Shown: one piece after another, positions 7,945-16,611 of the stretch
Layout of the letters: each line of letters opens with the position of its first letter
How positions within the stretch are numbered: the stretch's first letter is position 1
Source: Chara braunii
Taxonomy: Eukaryota > Streptophyta > Charophyceae > Charales > Characeae
Assembly (NCBI GenBank): GCA_003427395.1
Contig: BFEA01000138.1
Span: forward strand, 2,395,710 to 2,424,471
Reading direction: 5' to 3'
Length of the DNA stretch: 28,762 nucleotides
The notes under the pieces: model-generated
The model's database searches: none
Told to the model about the DNA's origin: nothing
What the model saw: the letters and a program-made list of their open reading frames with translations, nothing else
Made by a program: the position numbers and the translations under genes

Positions 7945-10528
7945 ATCTGAAGGATGGGAAATTCTGCTAAAGTTCTTTGAGATTCGGAGATGGTGTAAGT
8001 TCAACAGGAAGGGAAGGAACTTGTTATCCTTAGTGGAGAGAATTCTTCGTAATGCTGTGCTGCTATTAGTTTTGGAGAATGAAATCACCTGGGGTCGAAA
8101 GTATGTGGAATGTATGTGCGAAGTGTTCGAAAAGACACGGGGTATGTGGGATGATAAGGAAACGTGTGTGTATATTCTGCTTGATCCCTGGTGCAGACCG
8201 ACGTACGTAGGGAAGACTGAAAGAAGGTTAAGTGATAGGTGGTCTGAGCACGTTGGGAGGGCGCAGTCGAAATGTGGATCGAGGAAGAATAAGTTGTATA
8301 AATGGCTTAGGAAATGGGGTTGGGAGTCGTATGTTGCGATCCCGGTTGCGATAGCAGACCGGGCTGACTTGGAACCACTGGAATCGAAATTGATAAGACG
8401 ATGGTGCCCCGGGCTGAATGTGAACGGGTGGAAAGACGGGAGGAACAGGAAGAAGAAGAGGAGGAAGGGAAGGAAGGAGAGGAAGAAGAAAAAGAGGGAG
8501 TATTTTGATGAAGAGAAGGTGCTCAGGTTTTACGATGAGAAGGGAAAAAGTTCGGGAAAATTGTCTGAGTTAATCAAGTCGATTAAAGGTAAGAAGGAAA
8601 GATCGATCGTATCTAGTGGAGGGAAGATTTGGCTTGAAGATTGGGGAGTGATTAAAAGGGTGTTTGGGGAATCCGACATGCTGTTCCAGAACGCGAGAAG
8701 TAAGTTACGAAATTCGAAACATGACCTCGAACAAGGAGGAGAAGTCCGTTTCATGAGAGTTCGGGAGCGCACTTCGGGGAACCCTGTGCTGAAAAAGCAG
8801 CTATACCAGCTGCTGAAGTGTCCCTGGTCAAAGAAGAAGCTAGACGATCTCCAGTTAGATCAGCTTATCGACTTGTACCAAGAAACCAAGTGCATTACGA
8901 GGAAGTGTTCAAGGAAGAGCTTGAGAGATACTATAGATAAAGTCTTGAAGAGGAAGTTTGGGGTGAATCTGAGAAGGAGAGTTGTTGTGGGAGTGAAGTA
9001 TGATGATCGGATCTCAAGGGCGGAAATTAGGAAGTACCTGGTGAAGAAGATTGGGGAACAGAGTCTGTTACCTGCCGAAGCTAAGCCGCGCTGTCAGAAG
9101 CTGCGGATGGTCTGGAGAAAAAACCAAACTGTTGGATGTCTTCTACACAACCATAGGCGATTCAGTCGCCTACTGGCTACGGTTTGCTCTTGTGCTGACC
9201 TACAGCTCCCTAGACAGGGAGAACACGTAGCTTTTCGCTTAAGCAGCAGGGGGGAGGTTGATTCGAGAATTCGGAACGCAAAGAACGTGGTTAGAGGGAT
9301 CGATAGTTCCAATGAGGAGATTAAGTTGTGTACAGAATTGAATGAGGAAATGAAGAAAGCGGGGTTGGAACCTACCTGGACGTTGCATCAAGCCAGGAGT
9401 TGTATTCAGAAGAGAAGGGGAAGTCAGGATGGGCTGATAGATGAAGTCGAGAAAGTGAAACAAAAATGGGATGGATTGGTGTTCTGTCAGTTGGATAAGA
9501 ATCCTTCGGAGACCTTAGTTATGTGCCCTGTGTTGTATGAGGAAGCGATGCGAACGATGTTTTGGGAAAACAAGGCCTTCGACCCTGTCTGGAGGAGAGA
9601 AGAGGAGGTGATGGTGAAGGCGAAGAAAGAATTTGAGGAGAAAGGACTTACAACAGTAGGGAGTTGGAATGGCAAAGGTTCATGGGGGAAGGCTTATGTA
9701 CTGCCTAAACACAAGGACACCTCGAAGTTCCGGCCTATCTCTCCTTCGTTCCCGAAGCCTGCACGGTTGGCGAATCAGAGAGTGACGAGGGCATTGAACC
9801 TCCTACTCTTCTCGCTGCCAAAGAACTGCAATTTTAATTTGAAGTCTACTAATTTGATGAAATCGAGGTTAGATGATGTCAATAAGTGGGCCTCAAAAAA
9901 GAAGAAAGGGGAATTGAAGGGGGTCGCTTACGACATTAAGGAAATGTCTAGTAGGCTCCCGCATGATTCAGTGAGGAAGGCTATCGATTGCATCCTATCT
10001 GTCTTTGAGAGGAAAGGAAAGAAACATTTGTTGGTGAGGACGAGAGGTAAAGGAGCCTCGTTTGGAGTGAAGAAAGGTGAGGAGGGATGGGTGAAGATCA
10101 CCTTTGAGATGATTCGACAGATGGTGGACTTTGATCTCAGTAACGCATTCATATGGGTCTCTGATAGACTTATTAGACGGAGGGAAGGTATTCCGATGGG
10201 GAAGTCAAGCAGTCCCCCCATTGCGTGTATTCTGTGTGCATTCTACGAATTCAAATTTTTGAATAGTTTGGGGAAGGATGTGGGGCTTGTTAGGGGGATT
10301 AGATTGGTTGACGATGTTTCCCTTTTTGTGTGGCAGGGTTGGGATAAGAAAAATCGTGGGAAGGTAGATGATATCATCAGTAGGTTTGAGAAAGCGTATG
10401 ACCCGAAGCTGGCATTGAAGAAGACTGATGATGGGCAGAATGAATGGAGTTTCCTCGGTTGCAGAATGAAGATTGAGGTCGGGGTGGTGGTCAGTTGGTA
10501 TAGAGCGAAGAATTTCAAGGAAATCTAG
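7847..10528 (+). CDS. ORF2: GIY-YIG endonuclease - Penelope-like reverse transcriptase (stop before the thumb)
   Basis: 893 residues counted from 7847, which is a GTG and unlikely to be the real start. The frame opens at 7820; the first ATG is 8114. GIY-YIG domain: VYILLDP (108-114), TYVGKT (119-124), R127/R131, E179 and P.LN (188-191). A basic NLS-like stretch covers 197-217. A CxC...H group (C447, C449, H460) may bind zinc. DKN at 550-552 is the Penelope-type DKx motif. RT core: LPKHKD/RPI (619-631), YDIKE with D696, GIPMGKSSSP (781-790), LVDD with D822/D823, LKK (857-859), WSFLG (867-871). All catalytic RT residues are present. The element would nick DNA with the endonuclease and copy its RNA at the nick. 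The reading frame is interrupted by TAG 10526-10528; the same frame continues to 10804 and encodes the thumb. No RNase H or integrase is seen. Confidence 0.93.
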   Translation: MVRRHPVSPRAVPPKTSRLGGRSRIPRVSQTSRSEGWEILLKFFEIRRWCKFNRKGRNLLSLVERILRNAVLLLVLENEITWGRKYVECMCEVFEKTRGMWDDKETCVYILLDPWCRPTYVGKTERRLSDRWSEHVGRAQSKCGSRKNKLYKWLRKWGWESYVAIPVAIADRADLEPLESKLIRRWCPGLNVNGWKDGRNRKKKRRKGRKERKKKKREYFDEEKVLRFYDEKGKSSGKLSELIKSIKGKKERSIVSSGGKIWLEDWGVIKRVFGESDMLFQNARSKLRNSKHDLEQGGEVRFMRVRERTSGNPVLKKQLYQLLKCPWSKKKLDDLQLDQLIDLYQETKCITRKCSRKSLRDTIDKVLKRKFGVNLRRRVVVGVKYDDRISRAEIRKYLVKKIGEQSLLPAEAKPRCQKLRMVWRKNQTVGCLLHNHRRFSRLLATVCSCADLQLPRQGEHVAFRLSSRGEVDSRIRNAKNVVRGIDSSNEEIKLCTELNEEMKKAGLEPTWTLHQARSCIQKRRGSQDGLIDEVEKVKQKWDGLVFCQLDKNPSETLVMCPVLYEEAMRTMFWENKAFDPVWRREEEVMVKAKKEFEEKGLTTVGSWNGKGSWGKAYVLPKHKDTSKFRPISPSFPKPARLANQRVTRALNLLLFSLPKNCNFNLKSTNLMKSRLDDVNKWASKKKKGELKGVAYDIKEMSSRLPHDSVRKAIDCILSVFERKGKKHLLVRTRGKGASFGVKKGEEGWVKITFEMIRQMVDFDLSNAFIWVSDRLIRRREGIPMGKSSSPPIACILCAFYEFKFLNSLGKDVGLVRGIRLVDDVSLFVWQGWDKKNRGKVDDIISRFEKAYDPKLALKKTDDGQNEWSFLGCRMKIEVGVVVSWYRAKNFKEI
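7928..8069 (+). other. candidate intron joining ORF1 to ORF2
   Basis: Donor AGG|GTGAGT at 7928 lies shortly before the ORF1 stop. Two acceptors follow: TTATCCTTAG ending at 8033 and TGTGCTGCTATTAG ending at 8069. Removing 7928-8033 (106 nt) or 7928-8069 (142 nt) links ORF1 in frame 1 to ORF2 in frame 2 without a stop, with a valine codon at the junction, and keeps the whole GIY-YIG domain. A TAAT-type branch site (CGTAAT, 8048-8053) precedes the second acceptor. No transcript evidence is available here. Confidence 0.4.
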
Positions 10529-10804
10529 GATGACAGCGATCAACTAGTCTACCGGTGTTTCCAGGACTTCTCATCGTATACCTGTATGAAGCAGAAAAGG
10601 ACGTTGATCAAAGGGATGTTACATAAAATTAAGGAATGCACCACCGACGCTGCCCTGGTGGCAGAAGCGTTACTCTCGCTGAAACGCGAATTAAGGAAGC
10701 AGGCATTTCCGACCGAGCTGTTTGATGGAACCCTCTGGAGGTTCGTGCGGGTCTGTGCACCGGACTGGGCTCATGTAGCCCAAAGGGTTACTTTCGGTCT
10801 GTAA
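10529..10804 (+). pseudogene. severed C-terminal thumb of the ORF2 reverse transcriptase
   Basis: Immediately after TAG 10526-10528 the ORF2 frame stays open for 91 codons to TAA 10802-10804 (followed by TAG). The peptide has the pattern expected for the Penelope RT thumb: FSSYTCMKQKRTLIKGMLHK, a helix with LKRELRKQAFP, then a C-terminal WRFVRV. The terminal repeat starts at 10600 within it. The break is most simply one nonsense mutation between RT motif 7 and the thumb. Stop-codon readthrough is possible but unsupported; the codon is TAG, so selenocysteine recoding does not apply. Confidence 0.8.
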
Positions 10805-11314
10805 TAGGTGGGGTTCGAACAAGGGGCATCACAGTATGTCACCCTGATTATGAATCGTTGGCCTACGGCAAGTGGGGATTGATCAAGAGACCTCACAGTA
10901 GGACTTGTCTCAGTGTTTGGGCCTGTCGAAGAGTGCTTAGTGGATACATAGGGAATCCTCTAGGTTGTACAGAAGTTACGGGAATCAACTCGTAGGCTAA
11001 ATCATAGTGTTTGACGGTAGTCGAGATATGAGAACGGGCGGTAGTTTAGTAGGCTATAATTAGTAGAACAGTGAGTTGTTTGACCTCTTTTCAAACGTCG
11101 AGACGTAGGACGTGCGTGTGTAGGGNGTACCCGCGTTCCTCGCGCATATTGCTTTGGAATGTAGTTGTGCTGACTGTGTATTTTTTCGACATTTTAAACA
11201 CCGTCTTCAGTCTCCGATGTTGACGAAACAAGGTTGCTGTCACTGTGTTCATTTGGTGTGAACAAACTCGTTGCACGCATGTTTTGACTACGTCTGCATC
11301 GTTCTCACTTACCT
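10600..11314 (+). repeat. 3' terminal repeat (pLTR) of the Penelope-like element
   Basis: Second copy of the 715-bp repeat. It begins in ORF2 coding sequence (GACGTTGATCAAAGGG) and ends at CGTTCTCACTTACCT, after which family-A sequence resumes. The region 10805-11314 is non-coding and should hold the 3' UTR. It contains one unresolved base (11126). Confidence 0.9.
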
Positions 11315-11930
11315 AAAAATATTTTGTTTTTTCTGAATTTTTTTTAACGAGTTCTCTATGACGTGAGGTACATGCCTATAAATTTTCAAGTCATTTGGCT
11401 TAGCCAAATAAGAATAAAAATCGCCAAACATGGCAGTGTCAAAACGTGCTCGCCCACGTTTTTTTTCACTTTTTACTTTTTGTTTTCACTTCAGTTCGGG
11501 ATCTAAACAATTTTATTATTTTTTGAAACTTTTGAAGTGGGTTTTGTATTATGTGAAGTACACATCTGTGAATTTTCAGGGCATTAAGCTCTGCCAAAAA
11601 AAAATAAAAAATCGCCAAAGATAGCGGTGTCGAAAACATGCTCGCGCACTCACTAAATTTAAGTTTCTTTATATTTTTATTTATTTTTATTATTAGTATT
11701 TTTTTTGTGTATTTTATTTTTCTTTCAAATTTGGTAAGGAATTCGGACAAAATGCTAAGGCAAATCTTGTTTAATTTATTTTTCTCCATAACATATCTTT
11801 TTTTCATATTTTTTTGATGACTTTTTTTTTTTTTTTTTTTTTTTTTTGGGTCCGAGTTCGGCACGGACGGCCGAACGCATCCCCAAGGGGTCCCATACGT
11901 TCGGGCGTTCGGCCCGTTCCGAACGCCAAT
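11315..11930 (+). mobile_element. family A copy A3, right part
   Basis: Continues the element begun at 5761. It holds the TGACGTGAGGTACATGCC block, both ATCGCCAAA(GA/CA)T units (about 11420 and 11611), the AATTTGGTAAGGAATTCGGA block, a long poly(T) at 11821-11847, and a GC-rich tail with TCCCATACGTTCGGGCGTTC. The final GGTTACCCTG terminus is missing; the tail ends GAACGCCA and passes into a TA repeat at about 11930. Confidence 0.8.
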
Positions 11931-11939
11931 TATATATAT

Positions 11940-12059
11940 ATCGTCACAAATAGAACTGCCCGGTAAACCGTAGGCAGAGAGAGAGAAGAGGACAACAAAC
12001 GAGGGGCTGTGACAAACTGTTTCGTCGGAGTTTCACCGACTCATCAGGAGATCGTCACA
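11940..12059 (-). ncRNA. 111-bp unit with a hammerhead-ribozyme-like core
   Basis: The minus strand reads CTGATGA (12041-12047), stem II GTCGG / CCGAC closed by loop TGAAACT, then GAAAC. A 3-bp stem III follows (ACA / TGT, loop GTT), ending in the cleavage triplet GTC (12011-12013). This matches the conserved hammerhead core with the short stem III seen in retroelement ribozymes. I could not find a stem I pairing the bases after GTC with those before CTGATGA, so activity is doubtful. The unit is bounded by an exact 9-bp direct repeat, ATCGTCACA (11940-11948 and 12051-12059), between TA runs. It also contains a second strong hairpin (CTGCC-CGGT...ACCG-TA-GGCAG, 11956-11977). Confidence 0.55.
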
Positions 12060-12071
12060 TATATATATATA

Positions 12072-12817
12072 TAGGGTTGTCAGACCGAACATACAAAGGC
12101 CCAAAAGCTTCCCCGAACGTTCGGGCGTTCGGGTCCCCGTACAGGGCCCGAACCTTAAGGGGTTGGAACCCCGCAAAAGAATATTTTGACACCTAAATAT
12201 TATTATTTTTTTCTGAAATGTTTTTGTGAGTTTTTTATGATGTAAGGTATGCCCCTCTTAATTTTGAAGCTATTCGGTTCAGCCAAAAAAAAATGAAAAA
12301 TCGGCAAAGATGGTGGTGGCAAAACGTGTTTGCCCATTCATTACGTTTTTTTTTCTTTTTCTTTTCAATTTAGGTTTTTCCTTTATTTCTGGACATGAAA
12401 ACAATTATTATTTTTTTAAATTTTATTTGTAGATTCATGATTATGTAAAATACACGTACATAAATTGTCATGACATTAGTCACAGCCAAAAAAAAAAGAA
12501 AAATCGCCAAAGATGGCAGTGTCAAAAAGCTGCTCCCCCACTCAACAATTTCATTTTCGTTTTATTTTTTTCTCTAATTTTCATTGTTATTGTTTATTTT
12601 TAGTATTTGATTTTTGTTTCAAATTTGGTAAAGAATTTGGATGTAACATTGAGGCAAATGTTTAGTTTATTCTTCAGCATAACATATACTTTTTCAGAAT
12701 TTTTTGAATTTATTTTTTATGATTATTATTATTATTTTTTGGATCCGCGTTCGACCGAACAGCCGACCGCGTCGAGAGGGGGTGATGAACGCTCGGGCGT
12801 TCGGGTTTGGGCGTTCG
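12072..12817 (+). mobile_element. family A copy A4 (truncated on the right)
   Basis: Begins TAGGGTTGTC after a TA run, a diverged family-A head, and passes through the two TCGSCAAAGATGG units (about 12300 and 12505), the AAATTTGGTAAAGAATTTGGATG block and a GTTCGGGC-rich tail. It ends where family-B copy B2 begins at 12818; its own CCCTG terminus is absent. Confidence 0.7.
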
Positions 12818-13009
12818 GTAGGCTACCAGAGTTGTCCGGGTCCACTTGCCTGGCCGGGCCAAAAAGAATTAAAAATTGAAAAAAAAATAAAAATTATTTT
12901 TTAATTAAAAAGTTTATTTTAAATTTGGTACATAATTTCGATGTAACCCTGAGGTAAAAGTTGTTCACTTTATTTTTCTGCATAACATAGTTTGTTTTTC
13001 GGATTTTTN

Positions 13010-13044
<35 letters not shown>

Positions 13045-13121
13045 GGGGACCTTCCCTGGTCCTTGCACAGTTGGGCCGCCCAAGAAATAGGGTGACCCGT
13101 GTGGCCCGGCTGGTAGCCTAG
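12818..13121 (-). mobile_element. MITE-like element, family B copy B2
   Basis: Terminal inverted repeats GTAGGCTACCAG (12818-12829) and CTGGTAGCCTAG (13110-13121). Internal blocks match B3 in reverse: ACTTGCCTGGCCGGGCC, TTTAAATTTGGTACATAATTTC, GAGGTAAAAGTTGTTC, TGCATAACATAG, and a poly(T) tract with one unresolved base (13009). The flanks show no clear 8-bp duplication, in keeping with its abutting truncated A4. Confidence 0.75.
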
Positions 13122-13293
13122 TGTATATATATATCGTCAAATAGAATATATATATATATATATATTTTAAGGCATGGGTACCTCGGGGGTTAGATCCCCT
13201 CGGGCGTCATGGCCAAGTGCCTAGCTTGATAGGACCGACCAGGCGTGAGAATCTTCCTAGTAAAATTGCAGATGATTTTTTACATTCAGAAAT
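13122..13293. other. TA-rich spacer with a hammerhead-unit end fragment
   Basis: TA runs surround ATCGTCAAATAGAA (13133-13146), which matches the end of the 111-bp unit at 11940-11955 apart from a 2-base gap. The rest (to 13293) shows nothing recognisable. Confidence 0.4.
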
Positions 13294-13317
13294 TGTGTGT
13301 GTGTGTGTGCGTGTGTG

Positions 13318-13374
<57 letters not shown>

Positions 13375-13378
13375 GTGT
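13294..13378. repeat. (GT)n microsatellite
   Basis: Dinucleotide GT repeat with a few C interruptions. Frames rich in VCVC or THTH on either strand are translations of this tract. A short (AC)n tract follows at 13582-13600. Confidence 0.95.
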
Positions 13379-14570
13379 ACATGTGTCTTGTGTGTATGTG
13401 TGCGCACGCACGCTATATATTCGCCATTGTTACATTTGGCGAGTGGTGGAACGAAGACCATAGTCATAATCGGGCATACCCACAATTGAACATATCTCGT
13501 TAGAGCCACATTCAGTTGAAAAAGTGCAAGTGTGAACATGCAGTTAGTCGAACTCACCAGCCACGCACACATACGCATACATACACACACACACACACAT
13601 GATCGTTTGTTTTGTTTTTCTAAAAACTTTGCGAGCACTCTGGTGGCTTCCGACGCGAGCATGCCGACAAGGGGCGAACATTCAGGTTTCCCCACGTGGT
13701 GCGTTTGAAAGCGCATGAACACAATTTGAACGCACGCAGACATGCTTTAAACGTGAACAGGGATGCAGCGCGTTCAAACGGTTACATAGTTAGGTTTATC
13801 TTAATTGTTCAATTGACATTCTTTACTTACCTATCGACCTGCAACCGATGTTCAGGAGATTACGAGATTTCGACATCTGGCCGTATAAGGTGACATTTGT
13901 CTGACCCTCGAACTCTGAACCGTTATCCATGTGGATCTCTTTCACATTCAGATGCATGCAATTGATCTACCACGTGACCTCAATAGCATTCCGACGAACC
14001 ATGGGGTATAGGCATCGATCCATTTTAAAATGCGTTCGACGTCCTCCAACTAAACTTGAAGCTCCTTCATGTGTGGGACCAGTGGGACATTGGCATCTAT
14101 ATTACAAGCGCTGACTCTTTGAAATGGCCATTCAACTCAGGTGGGCACCGTGGTATACGACATCTGCACCGTCATCTTCTCAGACAAACAAACATTTTGA
14201 ACGATGAATTCCTCATCTTCGTGGATCGCGGACCAATACCAATTATTTTCCTTTCTTCGTGAACTTGACCGCAATGTGGACTGCGACCTGCTTGTGAGTG
14301 GCTCTACACCAGGTGAACCATGCTCACTGGTGTGGAACTGTCAACCAAATAGGAACTAAATCGTCAGAATATTTCCTTTTTTATAAATGTCCGTTCTGTC
14401 AAAGGAAATGATATGGCCGTTCGATTACATGTCTACGTTCAGCCTTTCTGATCTCCATCAGCGGGTCGCTGTTTAACCGTTGAAAAAGTACTACGTGTAA
14501 TAACTCAATTCGAATCATGCATCGGTCGTGGGCCGTAGGTCGTCACTTTGGTCAAAGGGCTGAAATAGGG
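13379..14570. other. unassigned stretch left of the LTR element
   Basis: No gene, RNA or repeat family recognised. Frames are short and featureless. The left end of the LTR element could begin up to about 30 bases before 14571, because homology between the two LTRs fades there. Confidence 0.5.
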
Positions 14571-15517
14571 GTCAAAGACCATGCCCAAGTCATGCAAACT
14601 GCCCGAAAGAATGCCTGCTATTGTGGGGTACCCGAAACAAGGCCTAAAGTGACCTTCAAAGGCCGAACGTGCAACAATTGACCAAGGAAAGTAAACGGTC
14701 AACGACAACTCAGAAATTCATGCCCACGAGTCCAAGTCAACATAGAACCAGTCCAGGCCACCAATCAGACACACACCTTTGGCTGTTTGCAAGTATCTGT
14801 AAGGAATCACGTCCAATCGGGAGTCTACAACTGTACGAGATCTAGGCCATTGGTTGCAAGATAGTTAAGGCCATCGTATTGGAGAGGCCAAAGGCTGGTC
14901 ACCCGGAGTCAACACTATAAGTTGACCCAACCCCTGTTGAACGACATTCAATCTCGCGCATGCTGCTTGACGCTGGCTTGACGTTGGTGTAGCGACGCAG
15001 GACTACTATGGCGTAATGCTGGTGCCTTTCTTTGTCTTCGGCGCCAGCTGGATACTTGAGTATGCTAACGTGACTCTTGCCACACTGATTACAACATTGA
15101 TGGTGTATTGGCGGGGGAGGAGGCGGATCAGGGTTATGATATTGGTTGAATGTGGAGAAATGTGGAGGAAGCTTACCTGTTTGCATTCGTGGTCGCCATT
15201 GCGCATTGTTATTCGTCTTCATAAGATGCTTGCGCTGACAAGCGCCATGATGAGATATGTTCATTGTCCGTGTGAGTCAGAGGAGATTGTCTGCTTACGT
15301 GGCGAGTGGGAGATGCCCGAAGAGGAAGTGGGATTGTGAGGGAGATCTATCTGTTATGTTGACGAGTACTTTCTCTTCTACCTTCTGAGTCTTATCTCCC
15401 TCCTACCACCCTCTTCTTTGGTGACTAGACATACACGGTTTTGGAGATATTGAAACTGCGTTGAGACACACTGTATTTTAACGTTGACGAGCTTCTTTCC
15501 AGATTGGGTTCATTGCA
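14571..15517 (+). repeat. 5' LTR
   Basis: Aligns with 18265-19195 through shared blocks: GTGGGGTACCCGAAACAAGG, CACCTTTGGCTGTTTGCA, AGTCAACACTATAAGTTGAC, GACTCTTGCCACACTGAT, GAGGAAGTGGGATTGTGAGG, TTGGGTTCATTGCA. It ends in CA at 15516-15517. The start is approximate; no clean TG or target duplication is visible. Confidence 0.85.
14915..14920 (+). promoter_or_regulatory. LTR TATA box (5' LTR)
   Basis: CTATAAGTTGACCC occurs at the same place in both LTRs (14915 and 18615). About 30 bp downstream is the conserved CATTCA(A/C)TCT...GCATGCTGCTT region, where transcription should start. The same TATA-plus-start layout recurs near 27485. Confidence 0.55.
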
Positions 15518-15520
15518 GTT

Positions 15521-15532
15521 TGGTATCGGAGC
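15521..15532 (+). promoter_or_regulatory. primer-binding site, initiator tRNA-Met
   Basis: TGGTATCGGAGC lies 3 nt after the 5' LTR. It matches the plant tRNA-iMet 3' complement TGGTATCAGAGC at 11 of 12 positions. This fixes the orientation of the element as plus strand. Confidence 0.85.
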
Positions 15533-15711
15533 GATATCCTCCTACCTACGCTATCTGTTGGTGCGCGTGGTATCGCACGGCGGTATTGTAATCACGTGCT
15601 CAATCGTGCCTCCGTGCGCCTTGATATATACATCTCCTTTGCGCGCGCACACGAATCTGATGATGATGATGATATTTCGTTGGCGGGAAGCCGAACGTGG
15701 CGCTGGGCAAC

Positions 15712-15834
<123 letters not shown>

Positions 15835-15836
15835 GT

Positions 15837-16098
15837 TGACGTGGCTTCGTGAGATCGATGCGCGCTTGCTGACGTGGCATGACGCATTGGTGCTGACATG
15901 GCACCTGACAAGAAAGCAGCACGTCACATTGTCTGACGTAATACTTACCGAAGTATCGCGACTTACCTGCTGATGTAGCATCTCCAAATGAACATGATCC
16001 CGTAATCACATACGGATTGGGTAGACACTTGCTGCTCACGTGGACTTGACACATCTTCATTCTTAACGGCCTTACTGGCCATTGATGTTGACGTGTCA
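15837..16098 (+). promoter_or_regulatory. cluster of TGACGTGGC-type bZIP-like motifs
   Basis: TGACGTGGC at 15837 and 15870, TGACATGGC at 15894, AGCACGTCAC near 15918, TGACGTAA near 15931, TCACGTGG near 16034 and TTGACGTGTCA near 16088. The core matches plant bZIP (ACGT-core) sites. Repeats of one degenerate sequence could also produce this, so the regulatory role is inference. Confidence 0.3.
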
Positions 16099-16611
16099 TT
16101 TCCTCCGATGATCTGTCACTTAGGCTCGATTGGGGTGTGACACATAGCAGATCTAACGTGTGCTACCATCCGCTGAAGATTGGTGGGAACAACTACTTAC
16201 ACTTGTGTGGTCTGACATGCGGTACAACACGAGACTATGTTGTAGTGCCAAACTTGTGCCTACACACAGGCATCAATGAGAAAAACAGCGAAGGGGAAGA
16301 CCAGCTGACATATTGTTGATTGATTGATGATACTTACCTATTGTGGGTTGTCTTGTGGATATCTGCAAACTCACCATCGTGTTGTTGTCTTGATCAAACT
16401 GGCCCTCGCTGCGGAAACTTGTACAGACTATAGGAAAATCATCTTAAAAAAGGAAATCAGCACAGTTAGATATAGGGAAGAAAATTGAGAATTCTTATTT
16501 CATAATTTATTTTGTTTCTTATTTCTTGCAATAAAGATTGCAATTCATGCTCGATAAATTTATAATTGTTTTTTTAGTTTATTACGTGGTGAACACACTG
16601 GGAAAGATGGT

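Larger units (their letters stand above)
5867..11314 (+). mobile_element. Penelope-like retroelement with N-terminal GIY-YIG (Naiad/Chlamys type), 5448 bp
   Basis: Two direct repeats of 715 bp flank a Gag-like ORF1 and an endonuclease-reverse transcriptase ORF2. The domain order GIY-YIG then RT, the RT motif set, and a terminal repeat that overlaps the RT C-terminus are hallmarks of permuted Penelope-like elements known from green algae and invertebrates. There is no LTR-type PBS, integrase or protease. It sits in family-A copy A3 (5761-5866 / 11315 onward). Compared with sibling A copies, about 17 bp of target (the AAAAATTATTTCGGGGC segment seen at 4605-4621) is missing, and I see no target-site duplication. 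The terminal repeats look more than 90% identical by eye, so the insertion is fairly young, but nonsense codons suggest it is inactive. Confidence 0.9.

Noticed and set aside
10526-10528. Selenocysteine recoding of the ORF2 stop
   Set aside because: Selenoproteins are known in related elements, but they use TGA; this codon is TAG and no SECIS-like structure was looked for successfully.
13426-13450. TTACATTTGGCGAGTGGTGG as a PBS or LTR edge
   Set aside because: No LTR ends or second copy could be found around it.
13207-13743. 178-codon frame with THTHTH stretch
   Set aside because: Translation of the (GT)n/(AC)n microsatellites; no domain on either side.
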